NCBI RefSeq assembly: GCF_025024155.1
Contig: NW_026251713.1
Location: 124,001-188,000, forward strand
Source: Gamsiella multidivaricata
Lineage: Eukaryota > Mortierellomycota > Mortierellomycetes > Mortierellales > Mortierellaceae
Reading direction: 5' to 3'
DNA: 64,000 bases
The translations under genes were made by a program, and so were the position numbers. Shown here one piece after another: positions 42,711 to 53,744 of this stretch; the stretch's first letter is position 1; every line of letters starts with the position of its first letter. The notes beneath the pieces were generated by a model. The model saw nothing but the letters and a program-made list of their open reading frames with translations. It was not told where the DNA came from and ran no database searches.

Positions 42711-43255
42711 TCAATCAGACTCAATTCCTTGTGCCTGTTTGACAACGGCTAACTGACATCTTTGTCCCGCCTGGACAGTATTGAGGCCCTTCACCTCAAG
42801 CAAGGTCTTCCTTACTCCTGCAATTGTGGTCTGGAAGTACTCGAGCGTACATTTCCTCTTCTTTGTTGAGCCAGCGGCAATGACGATCTCCGATATCATG
42901 TTTTTCAGATCGGCCTCAAGATTCTGAAGCTCCTGCTCTTGATCTTTTTCTCTGGCTATTCTTTTCTGTTCCGCCTTTTCTGCCCTTTGTCTATGAAGTA
43001 GAAGAAGGTTTGCTGGTGGAAAGGTTTGCTCCAAAGACGGTGGAAGTGTTGAATCAGGTGAAGGATCAAAATCATTCTGGTCGGCCTGTACTTGTAAGTA
43101 GTCAACTTCGTAAGGCTCTCCTTGATAAAAATCTCCATGCCCTTATAGACCTTTGCGGTTAAACACATATGTTTGCACGGCGCCTGATGTTGAGCATAAT
43201 AGTTGCAGCGATAGGCAGCAATGATGGCGAATTCTTCGTCTGTACGGACGTCATA
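42711..43255 (-). pseudogene. SWIM-type zinc-finger protein fragment, cut by an LTR
   Basis: The minus strand reads, from the LTR edge at 43255, DVRTDEEFAIIAAYRCNYYAQ followed by HQAPCKHMCLTAKVYKGM, with a SWIM-like C...CxH pattern. A second frame then encodes a Glu/Gln/Lys-rich coiled coil (AEKAEQKRIAREKDQEQELQN) to a stop at 42711. The two frames connect either by a 65-nt intron (donor after CLTAK, acceptor before ADQNDFDPSP) or by a frameshift. There is no start codon: the frame enters directly from the LTR boundary, so the 5' part has been lost. SWIM fingers occur in MULE-type transposases and in host proteins; origin undetermined. Confidence 0.45.
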
Positions 43256-43612
43256 TGTAAGACTTGTGGGTGCGCGAGGAACAACGAGGTGAAAACGAGG
43301 GGAGACGAGTGAACAAGGTGAGTGAACAAAGACGAATGTGTGAAGACAATTGTTTATTGGCTAGACTGTTGTGAGTATATGAACTGTGGTCCAACTACAT
43401 AGTCTGTCCTTCCTTATATACATCAGACGAATGAAGGCCCAGATTAGTAATCCATGGCTCCATGGTTCTAGACGTTTCGGTGCTGCCTTTGCTCATCTTT
43501 GCATCATGGAGCTTTCTGTGATGAGGGCGACGTTGATCCTTTCTTAGACGCGTCTAGCGTCACATGACAATACTAATCAGAGTTAAACTCTGACATGAAC
43601 CCACGCGTTACA
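43256..43612 (-). mobile_element. LTR (357 bp) without matching target duplication
   Basis: Begins TGTAAGACTTGTGGG and ends CCCACGCGTTACA on the + strand. The reverse complement of the end (TGTAACGCGTGGG) shares TGTAA and GTGGG with the start. On the minus strand a TATA box (TATATAA, complement of about 43414-43420) precedes AATAAA (complement of 43353-43358) by about 55 nt, the usual LTR order, so the element points to the minus strand. Flanks differ (TCATA before, GCACT after), so this is not a simple solo LTR. It separates the truncated SWIM fragment from the nuclease gene. Confidence 0.7.
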
Positions 43613-43779
43613 GCACTGATCACTCGTTTTCCTTCCTTACTTTAAACCTCATAACCTCATTGTCTTTGCAGATTCCCGACATCCGACCTCTTTTCCATTG
43701 AATCGATCACATTACTTCAGCTAAACACTACACATTCGACAGCAGCTCTCTCATCGCACCACTCGACGTACAGGAAGTG

Positions 43780-46700
43780 ATGGGTCTTAAAGGCTGGTAC
43801 GCCTTTCTTCGTAAGAAGGGTTACCAACCCTCTGTACTTTACCCATCAGCCGCGTCAACAACCTCGAGCGCCGCCACCAGAAGAGTCGACCTTCTCTCTC
43901 GCATTTCAGTCATCAGGAATGCTTATACATGAAACTCCATCGAGGTGGTCCATACGATCCTAGAGCTGGATGTCATGCGGTTCGGGACCAAGGAAAACAT
44001 CATTATCTACGTCGACGGAGTCCAGGCAGAGGAGAAGGGGTTCACTGCTCAGATCCGCCAAGAAGCTCGGGAGAAGACCACTAAGCGATGCAAAGAAAGT
44101 GTGGATGAACTACAAAGACGGATCGATAACAACCTCAAGGTCCGTAAGCGACACTTTGCCGATGCCTGGACCAGCCTTGCGTCCTCCTTCTATTGGTCCC
44201 TGCCCATCCGTGATGCATTTGTCAAGTATATGCAGGACGAGGGATGGAACATTCAGCGATGCGAGACGGAAGCTGATGTTGTGATCGCTCGAGATTGCAA
44301 ATCTGACGATATTGTCGTGTCTGCGGACAGCGATATGCTCGCGTACCCATCCGTGTCAACCCTGTGGCGCCCGATTTCAAAGAACTTGATTCTGATTTAT
44401 AAGATTTCGGATATCTGTGAGGTTCTCGGTGTGTCTAGGATCCAACTCACGGCCCTCGCTGTTGCCTCCAACAACGACTACGGAAAAAATATCTACTCTC
44501 TTGGACCGGCGACCAACTTTTCGATTATCAAGACGATCAAGAAACAAGGTAAATATCAATGATCAAAGTATTAAGGAGCGAGGCTGAGCCATTTAACTAA
44601 TATATATATTTTTCTACTTTTTTTTACCCTATTTTTGCAGATGTGCGACAGACGGTGAATGCATATTTGGAAGACTCCAAGGTCGTTTTAAAAATCACAG
44701 ACAACAGAACACTTGAACTTGCACTCAGAGTCTTTGTTGATCTCCAACAGACGCCTGTCAGTGATCCTCGTCCTTTGTCCAACGTCTCATCCTACAGTGA
44801 GCTTTACAAACGACTCAAGGATCTTTGTGCCGTGTACCAGGAGAACATGGATTTTCGCGCACAACTGCAACCAAGGTATGCTATATTTCTGTTCAATATC
44901 GCACGGCATTTAGGACTTGGTATCGGCAATCGTCTCACAGCTCACCTTACTTATTGTTTTGAAGTCAATAGTACTCGCAAGGATCAGATCATCCGCCTCC
45001 GCTCCTCGCATTCTTCCATTCGATATAGGTCAGTTGAGTCTCCAGCTATGTTGAAGCCTGGCCTTGGGTCGCGCTTACCACAGCTGCCATCACCGCAACC
45101 ATCCTCAGCACAACCAGAACAACCTGCACCGAACCTGCAGGATAACCCTCCGAACACATTACCGTCTCAGAAGTCAAACGGTCGCCCGCCGCTTCCAAGA
45201 ACGCAATTCCCACGAAATCGCCATCGTTACTCATTCAAGACGAGGACAGGGGCAACAAACCCCCCACCCCCATTCAAGATGAAGCTCTACAAGTTCAAGC
45301 CTTACAAGGAGCCTGAAGCAAAAGACGAGCTTGAGCCCTCCAGCGACGAGTCCAAGCCCAAGCCCAAGCCCAAGACCAAACTCAAAACGTTGTCCGATTC
45401 GAGTGCAGCCACCCGCAAGCTCGCTATTACACGGTTATTACAATACCAGCACCCAACGTCTACTTTGAACGTCGGTACTCTATCCGCTAACCTCAGACGA
45501 GCTCTGCCAAACGACGGTACCGTTCAACAGGAAGTTGCCCTCTGTATCCGAAACGCTGTGCGCGAGGCTGCCAGGATCAGACGACAAGGTCAACGAGTAA
45601 TTGGAAAGTTTGTCGAGCATGTAAACAAGCATGGACCGGGTCCCAACGATCATCGATTCATGAATTTTCTTTGCCCTCGAGTCTCCATAAAGGACGCGAA
45701 AAAGCTGGATGATGGTTGTGCTGCAGAGGACGACGATGAGGATGGTGGTGACATGGACCAGAAATCCAAGGATGGCAAAGGCTCTGAGCAGTTCTTGTTC
45801 CTCCAGAGCTTTCTGTCATACCTCTACTCTGGGAACTACCCACGAAAAAGTGGTACCGGTCAGAAGGTCAACGATTTCATTGATCGCCTCAAGGATCTCG
45901 GACTGTACGCCCCACCACGTCCTCGGGCCGCTCTCAACGAGACAACTCCCTTCTCACCAACAGAGTTACTCCTATCGGTGGCGTTGCAGCTCAAGGTCGA
46001 ACTCAAAAAAATATACCGTAATGGGACCTGTGAGCTGCATAATAAGGTATGAGTTGAGGGCACTACTGGTCATCTTAATGTACATCAAACCGATACCTAT
46101 CATGCCTCTCATTTATTATTTTTTATCTTCTCAAATATAGCTCCAGAAGAGAAAAAAGAAGGGGCTGCTGGGATCTGATGTTAACGTGGAGATCCAGGAG
46201 GAGGTATCTGCTATTGAAAACTACCTCGCGATCAACAAATTGAGTCCAAACCCTCGTAGGATCATCCCCATGTCGACGGCGAAGCAATCTTTTGTCAGTT
46301 TCACGGAGCGACAACTAGCCATGTTCTTTTTCAACCGCGGAGGCGCACTGAGGGCACGGGTTCAGGAGCTGGTCGGTACCGTCTGCACATCCATGCAGGA
46401 TGTTGAGGAGTGGATAGGAGGAAAAAAACCAGGCTTTCTCATCAAGCACCTCATCGTCGATATCGATTCCGAAGATCTGACCAGTCGCCAGAGAGGCAAG
46501 GCTGGACACCGCGCTGCGATCGTTGTTATCCCTTGATGATCTCGAGATCCACTTGCAGGTGCTGAACGATCCAGAGTTCAGACCGGAGACCTATGCCCGC
46601 AAAGGATATTTTCTCAGGGGGTCTTTACGAACTGACGGATTCACTATGCAGCTCCTGTGTTCCAAAGTCAGGGAACTTCTGTCAGTCAAATACAAGCGGT

Positions 46701-47981
46701 TGCCCGACGATCGCCTACCTCCTCGATTGACTTCCACACCTCACGGTACCAGTGATTTTTTTGAAACTTTATCCGAACCAAAGACGATGTGGCGAGACTT
46801 TGGCCTAGTGTCGATCCTAAAGATATCAAGATCCTCACCCTTGATGCAGGACAAGCTTTCGTCGTCGGAGCATACGCACATCTTCCACAATCGGGCAAAG
46901 ACAAGGATCCAGTACAAGGAGCCCCTCCGTCCTTCAAAGGCTCATTCTCTACTACCTCTTCCTCGACAACAACACCACAGGATGTTATGCAGAGACTCAC
47001 TTTGGAACAACAAGCGACCACCAGGCCACCAACAATGATAGGGCTCACGAAGGCCATAGAGCTCACGAAAGCCCACCACCATAATCTTGCTGTCGACCAA
47101 AAAGCGGTGATGCAGCCTGTGTTCCGATACAGACGGTGGCTTGAGGACGAGAAGCAGTTGATTCCAGCGGGTCAGTCAAACTCCATCGCGGACATCGAGT
47201 CCTGTCTTCCTCCTATTCGAGGTCCAGAGGCGAGCGTCACCAATTACATTGAGATGCTTGAACAAGTCGAGGACCGACTGTTGAACTTTTATAATGGTAA
47301 CAATAATCGGCTCAACAAACACACTTGGGATATGAAGCGAGCTAAGCACATCGAGTACCAGGCTATTGCCAACAGCCTACTCCGGATTGTTGGTGGCAGC
47401 ATCGGTGAGCGCTGCAAGGATGACAATCCTGTGTTGATCGGTGTAGGCCTCGGTCAGTTCGGAAGCTCCAGTCGACTGTCATCTCTGCACTCTTCATTTT
47501 TGTCGTATTTCGTCCCAATGGTAAGCAAACTCTTCACCATGTACCATCGGGAATGTCTTCAGAGGAGTGAGTGCCAATGAATAACATATTTTGTTATTTT
47601 ATTTAGGCTCGGTCTCTCAGATACAATGTGGTGGGTCTCAACGAATTTTATACGTCAAAGAAATGTCCGGATTGCCACTGGTTTGTGGCCCAAGTCACCC
47701 TTCGAGAACTCTTCTACCCCCACTGTGGACGGTATCGTCACAGAGATGTGATGGCGGTCGAAAACATGTCCAACATTGCCCGAGAGTACCTATTGCACCA
47801 GGAACGACCACTCTGTCTTCACCCCGTCACGGCAGATGGTAGATACCCATGGATAGAGTCAAGAAGTCCAGGGCAAGAGATGGCCGAAGGGGCGATTGTT
47901 GGAACCAGCGCCACTAATCGCAAAAAAAGATGGAACTTTAGCATTTTGTGTGTACGGCGTGCTGATTACAGGGGGCGTTGA
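43780..47981 (+). pseudogene. XPG/FEN1-type nuclease fused to a Fanzor (TnpB-like) protein; damaged copy
   Basis: Four exons (43780-44548, 44641-46046, 46141-47520, 47607-47981) would give about 1,309 aa. Residues 1-256 form an XPG/FEN1-like PIN nuclease: MGLKGWYAFLRKKGY start, IIYVDGV (Asp about 79), CETEAD (Glu about 162) and VVSADSDMLAY (Asp about 183 and 185). A Pro/Lys-rich linker and a Fanzor-like helical region follow (FLSYLYSGNYPRKSGTGQK). Next come YFLRGSLRTDGFTMQLLCSK, RuvC-I (ILTLDAGQAFVVGAY, Asp about 960), NPVLIGVGLGQF, and GLNEFYTSKKCPDC with the alternative Glu of Fanzors (about 1198). The end has RHRDVMAVENM (RuvC-III Asp about 1232). Lesions: in-frame TGA at 43930-43932; frame 1 to frame 2 near 46500, and back near 46770; and one zinc Cys replaced (YPHC). 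Introns keep phase across the XPG/Fanzor junction, so this is one gene. Probably a decayed mobile-element protein. Confidence 0.82.
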
Positions 47982-48354
47982 TGAATTTACGATGACGTAG
48001 ATAGCGCCTAGGTAGTCCTGTTTTCAAAAAAAAAAAAAGAATCTGCCTCCAATCTACCCAATTTACTGTCCCCTCTCGAGGTCGTAGGAAAAGTGGTCTG
48101 GAGAAGAATCTGGATCAGCTATGTTGTGATGAAGCAGGGCTCGAGGCGGAGAGCAATCCGCTTCGGATTGTTTATAGTCGGATGTATAGGACATATCTAG
48201 AGTCTACGCCGGCAGGAGACATCTGAATGGGCGGATTTGGATGCGAATTTCAAACTACTAGACGTGAAGACAATTCATCGAATCTCCCTTTCGTGTCGCC
48301 TTAAACAAGAGTATAGATTGCCTGTATGATGCTGGATATGTCAACTATGGAATT

Positions 48355-48625
48355 GAAATTGCATTAATGGCCAAAGGTGCAGACATCGTGGATATCGGTT
48401 TTCACGGGGATCTTGGCCTAGACATCGCCATCCTTGGTAGCAACATTGACAAGGCCACGCTTGTCAAGGCGAAAGTCTTGGAATAAGTCCACAGAGGTCT
48501 GGAGATCGCGCTTAAACACATATTCGACGTTGGTTCCTATGACAGCGGCGGTAAGTATAGGGGACACGTTGAACTGTTGTCAGGGTGACAGCGAGCACAG
48601 TGGCTATGATAGAGATGATCTTCAT
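48355..48625 (-). pseudogene. Possible decayed small secreted protein
   Basis: The ATG at 48625 opens a hydrophobic signal-peptide-like start (MKIISIIATVLAVTLTTVQ). The continuation AAVIGTNVEYVFKRDLQTS and LDKRGLVNVATKDGDV is in a different frame and meets TAG, after which AKIPVKTDIHDVCTFGH runs to a stop. One frameshift and one nonsense change would reconcile these into about a 100-residue secreted protein. No family recognised; evidence is weak. Confidence 0.3.
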
Positions 48626-49744
48626 GCTGCAGCGGATGGGTCTTGTTAAAGGAGGAAAGGCAGCCGCTGTGAAAAGATCTACAGAAGCGCTGGTGGATGG
48701 TTCTGTGTACGGATAGGCAGGGAGGATAATCAGTAAAGAGTATTGCTTTGCCTTGTATACGCGCGAAGCTAACTTGTGCAAACATAAGCAGGGATGGCGG
48801 ACATCAAGGACTTAAACATGGCGCTCGTCTTTTCAAAGCAACAGAATCTTTATTCGCAGCCTGTCTGGTCTCCTGTACCCCTTTGTCCACTCGACTTTTT
48901 CTTGCGACTTGGTACCAACAATCAGAGGTGAAAACGCATCGGATCTGTAAAAGATATGAGGTCATTAGGATTACTTGTGGGACTTTTGGTTTCCAGTATG
49001 GCGCGAATAATTGCCTCAGGTTAACAAATAGAAAAAGTTTGTTAGCAGGAATAGGAACCATCATACAAATTCATGCATGTCAGACATGCATGCGGCTGTA
49101 CAACAGGAAATGGGCGGAATGCATAGTATATTGCTACGTATCCTGCATGTCCTAGTGGCAAACAGGTTCGTTCCGTAGCCAATGCTATTGCAACGTATAT
49201 GCGCAATAACGTGGCTCATACGCGTGAGACAAGATATGGGCTCATGGCCGATATCGTGTCTCCGTTACACCTTTTGTCATACTGTTTTTTTCGTCCGAAA
49301 CCGGGAAAAGGTAGCACATGGTGGTATTCAAGAAGAAGGACCTCAGGGTGACATAGTTCTTGCTAGGAAAGAGCCGTTTCAGGGCCTACCAGATGGGTGA
49401 TAGAAAAAGAAGGATTTGGGCACGTTTTCTTTAAATGTCTAAGAAGGATCATTTTCACACCAATGATTCTATACATGTACCACTATAAATATATCTCTTT
49501 AACCTGCTCTACATGCGCGATTATGAAAGAGAAGGAAGGAATGCAGTGCTGCATGTGCAGAATTGCCTGGTTGTGGCTCAATATGGCACCATTACACATG
49601 CGGGCTTTGATTAGGTCGCTTAAAGAAATGGCGCTTGTGAGCACTCGATTTCGCACTCAGTAACAACGTTTCACCACCGCACCCGGCGAGCATGCTATGG
49701 ACACGCGCTATGATAGGAAGCAACCCAGCTCAAACCAGTATAAT

Positions 49745-49762
49745 GGGGGGGGGGTTATATAA
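49745..49762 (+). promoter_or_regulatory. G-tract plus TATA box upstream of the RGS gene
   Basis: A run of nine or so G is followed by TTATATAACTGCAG, about 120 bp upstream of the RGS start codon at 49878. The position suits a TATA-type core promoter. Confidence 0.5.
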
Positions 49763-49877
49763 CTGCAGACCCTTTTGGAACGATCTCCTCTTCCTTTCTT
49801 GTTTTCTCACATTTTGTACCCTGAATCTGATCCGCATCCCTGCAACCCCTGCACTTCCCTGCACCATCTCCTTCAAA

Positions 49878-50784
49878 ATGTCTGCCGCCGTTTCGTCATC
49901 CACAGCTACAGCATCACAGGGGCCTGCTATGCACCGGCACACGACCATCGCTTCCAGCCCACTTCCGCTGCTCCACCCCTTTTCACACTTCAAGCAACAG
50001 CGTCCCCGATCTGTCCCCACCTCCGCATCAGAGGAGCGGTCGGATGACGAGACATTAAGACCACCCTCCCCTTCTGCTTCTGCCGCTGGCAGGTATAGTC
50101 CACCGCTGCATGAGATCCTGATGGATCAAGCAGGTGAACCCTACAGCCTTGAACGCTTCGCCAACTTTTTGCAAGCCCAGTTTTGTTACGAGAACCTTGC
50201 CTTCTGGCTCGCTTCACGTCAATACAAGGTACAGAAATAACCTTTCCTCATTCCGGCTCTGTACCCAATACCACCTACCGTTGAGTCCCGACTTCTTACT
50301 CCCTTTATTTCGTGCTCAGTTCTGTGCCCAAGCATTAGAGCAATCGGTTCGGCAGACAAGCCCAGAGTTCAACCTGCACCAAAGCTCACTCCCGTTCTTA
50401 ACACCGGCACAAACCCGTCTCTTTTCGGACCTTCAAGGCGATATGCTGGTCATCCTCGAGACCTTTATCCTTCCAGATAGCCCATATGAGCTGAACCTAT
50501 CAGATTCTATTCGATCCAGACTGCTCAAGGCGGTTACTGTGGGAGATTATAACCCTCAAGTCCTAGGTGATGCCCGGAATGCTGTAACAGATCTCATGAA
50601 GAGCTCCAGCTATCCTTTGTTTCTCGAGAGTGTCTCAGGCAGAGTCTCACTATCAACGTCATCATCGTCTTCCGCGTCCATGCTCTCGCAAGACGATTCT
50701 GACCGTGATCACGCTCCGTGGCGACTCAGGGCCAAAGAAAACCTCAAGCTGGTTTCCAAGGCCCTGAAGATGCATGGATTGTAA
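49878..50784 (+). CDS. RGS-domain protein (regulator of G-protein signalling)
   Basis: Two exons (49878-50228, 50320-50784) give 271 aa. An N-terminal Ser/Pro/Ala-rich region (about 75 residues) precedes the RGS fold: EPYSLERFANFLQAQFCYENLAFWLASRQYK. This matches the canonical helices with the conserved F..FL....C.EN..FW pattern. The C-terminal RGS helices (VTVGDYNPQVLGDARNAVTDLMKSS, LFLESV) come after the intron. RGS proteins accelerate GTP hydrolysis by G-alpha subunits. Between the halves a 60-residue segment (NLHQSSLPFLTPAQTRLFSD) is longer than in compact RGS domains. Start ATG in AAAATGTCT context. No membrane segments. Confidence 0.9.
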
Positions 50785-51149
50785 AAAGCACATCCCTACC
50801 ACTGTACATATAATCTAGAAACCCTTTCCCCTCCATTGACATGTAAAATATTGTAAATGTATCCAAAAATCCCCCTGGAGCTTTCATAAAGTTGCACTCG
50901 TTTAAGCAGTGTTGTTGTTCTTTTTATGTACGAGACTGTAATGTGAACAAAATAAGAAAAAAAAAAAAGTGTGTGGTGAATGTATCTTACGAGCAAGCGG
51001 GAAAGAAAAGACACCCCTGTGTATTTGTCCTCCTGGGGCTACCCAGACAACAGAAAAGACAAAGAGAAAACAGAAAGGTTGAGCGGGATAAATAACAAAA
51101 AGAAAAACGAGGTCATGTCACCGCAAAGACCTTCTCCTTTGCTGTAGTA

Positions 51150-53203
51150 TTAATGGTGGTTGACTTGATCCTGAGGTGGGATGAACGCTGCATCCGACGA
51201 TGCAGCTTCGACCGCCGCTTGCTGATCCTGAAGCAGCTGTTGCTGCTGGATTTGCTGCTCAATCGTTTGATAGTTGTCGCTGTTACGTTTGATAATCTCG
51301 ACCACCGGCCCTAACAGGCGCACAAAGGCCCTCTTGCCCAAAGTCGCGCACTTTAGCCTGCCTTTTGCCCTCACAGTCGCCGCGCGTGGCATATTGTTGA
51401 GTAGCGCCAATTCTACATAGGCACAAAATGATACACATCAGTCAAGAGTTCCACATTATGCTCAAGACAATACAAAAATATGATGCGATACATGAAAAGA
51501 GATGAGAAATGAATAGTCTACCTCCAAAGTACTGGCCAGGTCCGAGTCCTGGCATGGCGTACTCAACACCTTCATCGTTGCACTTTGTGACTGTAGCCTC
51601 TCCGGATTCGATAATGAAGAAATTGTCTCCTTGATCGCCCTGCTTAACGACAACCTGTCCGTCATCAAAATAGACTGACTCCAGTGCATCTGCGATCTTG
51701 TGGCGTTCATACGGTTCCAAGGACATGAGCAGCGGGACGGTCTCCAAAAAGGCCTCGTACATGCGCCTCTTTCTCGATGTGTTCTCCATTAGGATCCGGC
51801 GGAATGTGATGCGATCAAGAGCCCAAAGAACCACATCCGACGTTGCAGTAACGGTAGCAGCGCGAGGTCCGTTATACATGAGCGCGAGCTCTCCAAAACT
51901 GCCTCCTGGTCCGTACTCGAAAACTTTTTCAGCAGGGTTGCCATTTTTTGCCACAAAGACGTCCAGCGTTCCTGTTTCGACCACATAGAAAAAGTCACCG
52001 ACGGCGCCCTGCTCGATCACGTTGTCGTTGCGCTGGAAGCGTTTCTCTGTCATAGCGTTCACGACATCCTCGTGCTGATCCTCATCCAGGTTCTTGAACA
52101 GGAAGTTGTTGGAGATTGATGCTTCAATTCTCCTGCGCTGCTCCTCTGTCTTTGGGATGACTGTCTTGACATAGTTCTGATGGCTGGGAACCATGCTCTC
52201 TGCACTTACAGAAGTGCGACGCCCAAGCATGTAGTTAGGGGGAATTGTCATCAAAGGACTGGGGCCGTCTCCGTCCTCGTCATCGCTATCGCTGTTGCCT
52301 TCGCTTTCGCTCTCGCTCTCCATCGAATGATCGGGACTGGATGCTACAGGGGTGGTGGCATTGCCAAGCTTCGGGGAAGAGACCGAGAGAGTCGGCGGCA
52401 CCACAGCGGGAAGGAATTGAGGAACTTCCCGATTTTGTTGTGGTGCAGCTCGAGCTAAGGAGCGAAGGATTCAGGAGAGGGTGCGCTAGTCAATACCAAA
52501 GCATAGATAGACAAGAAAGAGACGCTCATTCGTCCAACAGAAGTCCACGCGCCCCATCCAATGGTACGGGGCTTGACCCTTTTTCGTCTTTCCTTCCTTC
52601 TTTCTTTTTCCCTCCTCTTTTGTATTCCCATCCGTCCAAACTAATGGCTGGCCGCTGCCTTTTTTTTTTTTTTAGTTTAGCAATTGGCGACAGAAGACAA
52701 CTGCCGAAGCACATATCCCAATATGCGATTTTATTTTGAAAAATGGTCTGAATGGGCACACGATACGTTTCCCATCATCTGGATGTGCAGCTTTTTGCTC
52801 GCGCTCCATCTCCAGTTTGCTTGCAGCTCTCTTTTTTTTTTTCTTTCTCTCAAAATCTCTTTTACATCTTTCTGTGGACGAGAGATTTTCTGCAACACAA
52901 CTGATTCAGTCCCTCGGCTCTTCCATATGTCCGAAATAGCAAAACGCGTACTTAATCCACTACAGAAAACAACAAAGCCCAAACAATTAGTGGCAATGTA
53001 TGGTGTGCGCGCTTCTTACCTGCAGCCAGGAATCGAACGCGCTGCTCCTCCAGCTTCTGGTTGAAGTAGTTGGCACAGAACTGGAGGACGTCCTGGGGCT
53101 GAGCAGAGATGACCTTTTGATTCAGGTCATTCAAGATCTCTGCATATGCCTGGGGGAGCGACCTGTGGATAGGTGACTGAGATGAGGTCGAGGGAGCAAA
53201 CAT
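51150..53203 (-). CDS. BCY1: cAMP-dependent protein kinase regulatory subunit
   Basis: Three exons (53203-53020, 52454-51522, 51412-51150) give 459 aa. N-terminal RII-type dimerisation/docking helix pair ([38 protein letters not shown]). Acidic Ser-rich linker ([20 protein letters not shown]), then the inhibitor site [10 protein letters not shown], an RRxS type that can be phosphorylated. Two cyclic-nucleotide-binding domains follow with intact phosphate-binding cassettes: [18 protein letters not shown] and, across the last intron, [19 protein letters not shown]. The C-terminus has an added Gln-rich tail ([19 protein letters not shown]) not typical of yeast Bcy1. The first intron (565 nt) is long and contains pyrimidine tracts. 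Confidence 0.95.
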
Positions 53204-53744
53204 TGGTCTCGTTTTCAGGACGGACGGAGGGGTTGGGTGGAAGTGATGAAATGAATTTGTTGGGTTGCTGCTGTTGCTGCTGAAGGTGTGAGATGCCGGT
53301 TGCGTACGTGTATTTTTATCCTTCTATTTTGTCGTCCCAGCTGGATAATAATGCCGGGGGAGGGGAGAAGGGGAGGGGAAGGGAGAGGAAGAGACAAAAA
53401 GAGTCGCGTCTTTTGGAATAAAATGAGAGCAGAAAAGGGTTCAGAAAGGGCCAAAAGGACGACTGCCGGCAGGGACGGCGGGGCGGGAAGGTGTGAGCAA
53501 AAAAAATAAGAAGAGAGGTCAGTCAGTTATGGTGTGTCTGTGGTCCGTTTGAGCAACAAGTGCTCATTTCCCTTCATCCTTTTTTGTTTGCATGGATGAA
53601 GAACGAGAGAAGAGAAAGACGTTCCTTTCGTATGTGCATCGCACGCTGGAGGGATGAGTAATGCGATGTAATGAGTGGGATGAACATGCGAGTTACTTAC
53701 ACTGGGTGTTGTGGGTGGAGAGGGATCTGATCGGCAGCGAAAAG

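Larger units (their letters stand above)
47982..49877. other. Gene-poor region downstream of the nuclease gene
   Basis: No intact gene recognised. It starts with a 13-A run at about 48026. It contains remnants of a possible small secreted protein on the minus strand (48625-48350), a 19-bp near-palindrome (49073-49091) and, near the end, a G9 tract followed by TTATATAA (about 49745-49762) that is the likely core promoter of the RGS gene. Confidence 0.5.

Noticed and set aside
43256..43612. Simple solo LTR with target duplication
   Set aside because: The flanks TCATA and GCACT do not match, so a rearranged or recombined LTR is preferred.
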